DNA of 6,980 nucleotides from Nitrospiraceae bacterium. Lineage in GTDB: Bacteria > Nitrospirota > Nitrospiria > Nitrospirales > UBA8639. Made by a program: the position numbers and the translations under genes. Where the stretch lies: assembly GCA_003523945.1 (NCBI GenBank), contig DOFS01000542.1, positions 1-6,980 of the forward strand, read 5' to 3'. The notes beneath the pieces are model-generated. The model had not been told where the DNA came from. It made no database searches and worked only from the letters and a program-made list of their open reading frames with translations. Every line of letters begins with the position of its first letter. Within the stretch, counting starts at the first letter, position 1. This document shows positions 4,926-6,980 of the stretch, in pieces.

Positions 4926-6692
4926 ATGAAAGCTTTTCTGGTTTTCTTAAGCATCTGCAGCGAAGTCGTGGTTGGGGTTCATCCGGTATGGTCGGTGATT
5001 GCCCCCGAGCAGGTCGTGGTCGTGGCCAATCGCAATCAACCGGGGAGTGTGGAACTCGGAAACGACTACCTCGCCATGAGGGGTGTCCCTCATGATCATT
5101 TAATTGCCCTCGATTTACCAAAGACCGAATTAATCACTCGTAAGGAATACAATCAGAACCTATATGACCCCTTGCGGGCCGAGTTGCAGCGACGGGGGTT
5201 GACCGCCGATATCCGGGTTCTGGTTACGCTCTGGGGGGTTCCCCTTATCGTAAAAGGGGTAGTTCGGACATCGGAGGAGGGGAGTTGGATTCGGGATGCT
5301 CAAGACTACTCGACGTCCGCTACAGGAATTCTTGAAGAACAGGAGCATATGCTTCAGGTGTGGCTGAACTCCGAGAAAGAACCCCCATCCTTCAAACTAC
5401 CCTCGTCAGAAGAGGGGCCAGGGACCAAGTCCGTAATACAGCAACAGAAACTCTCAGCCTGGAAAAAACAGGTGATTGAAACCATTCAGGAGATCCGGGT
5501 GCGTGTGGAAGCCATGGACGACGCGGAACAACAGAAGGCTGGCGCCTTGATGATAGAAAAAGCTGGCCGTACTATATTTGGCCGATTTGGATGGTCAGCA
5601 CTATCCGGAGCGGATTCCTCGGCTCAGTCACAATCGGCTCGTGAGGAGGAGACTGTGAGCAGTTTATTGGTTAAGCTCCTCCATGAGCCCACTTCAGTCA
5701 AACGCCATAGAGTCTATGAGCTGGTGCAGGAGGTGTATGGCTTCTTCGGAGTTGTGGCGCTCGCCAATTGGGAGGTCAAACGTTATCGGCAGGAGGAAAG
5801 TCAGGCCAGCGTGGATAGCGAGCTGGCCATGCTGTGGTGGGAGCCAGACACCTATCCCCTCTCGGGGCGGATCCCGAACCCGTTATATATGGGTGCTTCT
5901 CATGACATCCATCAGTGGCCTTTTCCTCTGTTGATGGTCAGTCGACTTGATGCGCCCACCGTGGCCATCGCCAGAAAGATGATTGACCAGGCATTGGAGA
6001 CCGAAAGAAAAGGGCTATTCGGGAATATTTATGTCGATGCCAGGGGGATGAAAAAGGAAAGCACCTCGTCTTATGCGGGTTATGATAGAGATCTGCAGGC
6101 TTTTGCCGGAGGGATGAGGGGAATTAGGGGTATGAGGGTCATTCTGGAAAATACCGAACAGCGTTTTAGCCAGCCAGGGCAGGCGCCTGATGTATCCTTG
6201 TACGTGGGATGGTATCGTCTGCGGGCCTATGAAGATGCGTTTACCTTTCAGCCAGGAGCGATTGGCTACCATATCGCCTCTCGGGAAGCGGTGAGTATTC
6301 ATGACGCCAACGAGCAGGGCTGGTGCAAAAATGCCTTGGAGCGAGGCATTACCGTCACCTTAGGGGCGGTCAGTGAACCCTATCTGGATGCCTTTCCCTT
6401 GGCCACGGAATTTTTTGGACTGCTCTATTCCGGTCGGTATTCTCTGGTCGAAACCTATGCTCTCTCCAGTCGCTATCTCAGTTGGCAAATGGTGTTGTTG
6501 GGAGATCCCTTGTATCAGCCATGGAAAGGACATGACCCGGTTCGGGAGAAAGTGGCGTTGAGCTTGCTGAACCGGAATGGATTGCCACCTGCTCCTGCAG
6601 TAGGCGTAAAGCCTGGCCCCTCTCGGAAAAAATTTCAGAAAACTTTTTCCGGAAAGTATCTTATGTTGGACCCCCGCATGCTGCAACCGTGA
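4926..6692 (+). CDS. Exported TIGR03790-family protein with large central insertion
   Basis: A 588-residue protein whose ends match the uncharacterised TIGR03790 family. APEQVVVVANRNQPGS and LAMRGVPHDHLIALDLP lie near the N-terminus, LWGVPLIVKG at ~102-111, and SVDSELAML at ~295-303. The C-terminal half adds SRLDAP, VDARG, VGWYRL, GAIGYHIAS (His 449), WCKNALERGITVTLGAVSEPY (Cys 467) and LLGDPLYQPW at ~524-533. The first ~23 residues (MKAFLVFLSIC...VWS) look like a Sec signal, although Glu 14 weakens the core. From memory, this family occurs mainly in genomes with exosortase sorting systems; none is visible here. Between ~112 and ~292 lies about 180 residues of charged, helical, Gln/Ser-rich sequence where I expect only a short linker. 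ATG 4926 was chosen so the signal peptide starts cleanly; TTG 4905 would add seven residues, and neither has a good ribosome site. Enzymatic activity is unknown. Confidence 0.85.
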   Translation: MKAFLVFLSICSEVVVGVHPVWSVIAPEQVVVVANRNQPGSVELGNDYLAMRGVPHDHLIALDLPKTELITRKEYNQNLYDPLRAELQRRGLTADIRVLVTLWGVPLIVKGVVRTSEEGSWIRDAQDYSTSATGILEEQEHMLQVWLNSEKEPPSFKLPSSEEGPGTKSVIQQQKLSAWKKQVIETIQEIRVRVEAMDDAEQQKAGALMIEKAGRTIFGRFGWSALSGADSSAQSQSAREEETVSSLLVKLLHEPTSVKRHRVYELVQEVYGFFGVVALANWEVKRYRQEESQASVDSELAMLWWEPDTYPLSGRIPNPLYMGASHDIHQWPFPLLMVSRLDAPTVAIARKMIDQALETERKGLFGNIYVDARGMKKESTSSYAGYDRDLQAFAGGMRGIRGMRVILENTEQRFSQPGQAPDVSLYVGWYRLRAYEDAFTFQPGAIGYHIASREAVSIHDANEQGWCKNALERGITVTLGAVSEPYLDAFPLATEFFGLLYSGRYSLVETYALSSRYLSWQMVLLGDPLYQPWKGHDPVREKVALSLLNRNGLPPAPAVGVKPGPSRKKFQKTFSGKYLMLDPRMLQP

Positions 6693-6694
6693 GG
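6691..6694 (+). promoter_or_regulatory. Ribosome binding site of the alkyltransferase gene
   Basis: GAGG overlaps the TGA stop of the preceding gene (6690-6692) and sits six bases before ATG 6701. This supports that start and suggests that ribosomes ending on the upstream gene feed the next one. Confidence 0.6.
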
Positions 6695-6700
6695 ATCACC

Positions 6701-6980
6701 ATGCGGAAGGCGGCAGAAGTCGAGGCAACCCTAAAAAAATCACCGATGTTTTTTTGGATTAGTCCAAGTCCGGTTGGCCGACTTCTATTGGTCGGAAACT
6801 TTGAAGGGTTGCAAATCCTGCAATTTCAAGATGGAGCCCACCCGCTCGATATTCAGCCGACATGGACAAAATCCCAGGAGCCGTTTCTCGGAGTGCTAAA
6901 GCAACTGAGGGAATACTTTGCCGGTTCCCGGACACGGTTCCAGATCACATTGAACCTTCAAGGAACCCCTTTTCAGCGTC
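6701..6980 (+). CDS. ogt: O6-alkylguanine-DNA alkyltransferase (Ogt/MGMT), 3' end outside window
   Basis: The first 93 codons of a methylated-DNA--protein-cysteine methyltransferase, a cytoplasmic suicide enzyme that moves O6-alkyl groups from guanine (and O4-alkyl from thymine) to its own Cys. Visible are the N-terminal ribonuclease-like domain, with SPVGRLLLVGNFEGLQILQF at ~23-42 and LREYFAGSRTRF at ~69-80. Next comes the family junction LNLQGTPFQR at ~84-93, which leads into the DNA-binding domain. The active-site PCHR motif and the helix-turn-helix lie beyond the window, so catalytic integrity cannot be checked. About 15-20 residues at the N-terminus precede the usual family start. ATG 6701 has a clear GAGG six bases upstream and begins eight bases after the previous stop, suggesting co-transcription with the TIGR03790 gene. 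Confidence 0.85.
   Translation, partial: MRKAAEVEATLKKSPMFFWISPSPVGRLLLVGNFEGLQILQFQDGAHPLDIQPTWTKSQEPFLGVLKQLREYFAGSRTRFQITLNLQGTPFQR

Noticed and set aside
4926..4964. Possible lipoprotein signal (LSIC) at the start of the TIGR03790 protein
   Set aside because: The Cys comes after only 11 residues and is preceded by Ile, which does not fit the lipobox; an ordinary Sec signal is more likely.
4859..5095. Plus-strand frame of 78 codons with a purine-rich, Shine-Dalgarno-like GGGAGGAGG (4867-4875) near its start
   Set aside because: The purine run lies inside this frame, after its GTG, and is not followed by any start codon at proper spacing. The frame overlaps the well-supported TIGR03790 gene and the product is basic, Gly-rich and unlike any family.
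1..6980. CRISPR arrays, tRNA or rRNA genes, insertion sequences or att sites
   Set aside because: No regularly spaced repeats, cloverleaf-like segments, rRNA-like sequence, transposase frames or flanking duplications were seen on reading both strands.

Overview
The window holds four complete genes, two genes cut by its edges, and several short non-coding signals. The sequence looks like a free-living Gram-negative chromosome of roughly balanced base composition. Three things together recall Nitrospirota (Nitrospira-like) genomes: a TIGR03790-family secreted protein, a small stand-alone receiver protein, and a small Xre-type regulator with a Pro-rich tail. This taxonomic guess comes from protein style only and is moderate to low in confidence. 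No rRNA, tRNA, CRISPR array, transposase or integrase is visible.

Left part (1-2181): the 3' portion of a large AAA+-like ATPase of the BrxC/BrxD (DUF2791, Pfam PF10923) type. It contains one intact P-loop module and, before it, what looks like the tail of a second, degenerate module. The gene ends in an acidic Gln/Glu tail built from a 12-bp tandem repeat. It is followed by an imperfect ~60-nt inverted repeat and a small U-rich hairpin, which probably mark the end of a transcription unit. The left neighbours, outside the window, would decide whether this is a BREX-like or other defence cluster.

Middle (2182-4745): a 12-helix membrane protein of the MOP flippase/exporter superfamily with visible two-fold internal symmetry and some resemblance to the animal ANKH protein. 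A 311-bp AT-rich intergenic region follows, holding a perfect 8-bp-arm palindrome and a possible 14-codon leader peptide. Next is a single-domain response regulator, and facing it convergently is a small Xre-family DNA-binding protein. The regulator gene has a good sigma70-like promoter placed so close that its mRNA may be leaderless. A perfect 13-bp palindrome covers the start codon and -10 box, as expected of autorepression.

Right part (4926-6980): a 588-residue exported TIGR03790-family protein with an unusual ~180-residue central insertion. Eight bases later comes the first half of an O6-alkylguanine-DNA alkyltransferase gene (ogt-like), cut by the window end. These two genes are probably co-transcribed.

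The items I consider most worth following are the tandem ATPase with a degenerate first module, the self-overlapping palindrome/promoter of the Xre gene, the insertion and candidate His/Cys pair in the TIGR03790 protein, and the ANKH-like exporter. I do not see a complete, clearly new multi-gene system inside this window.
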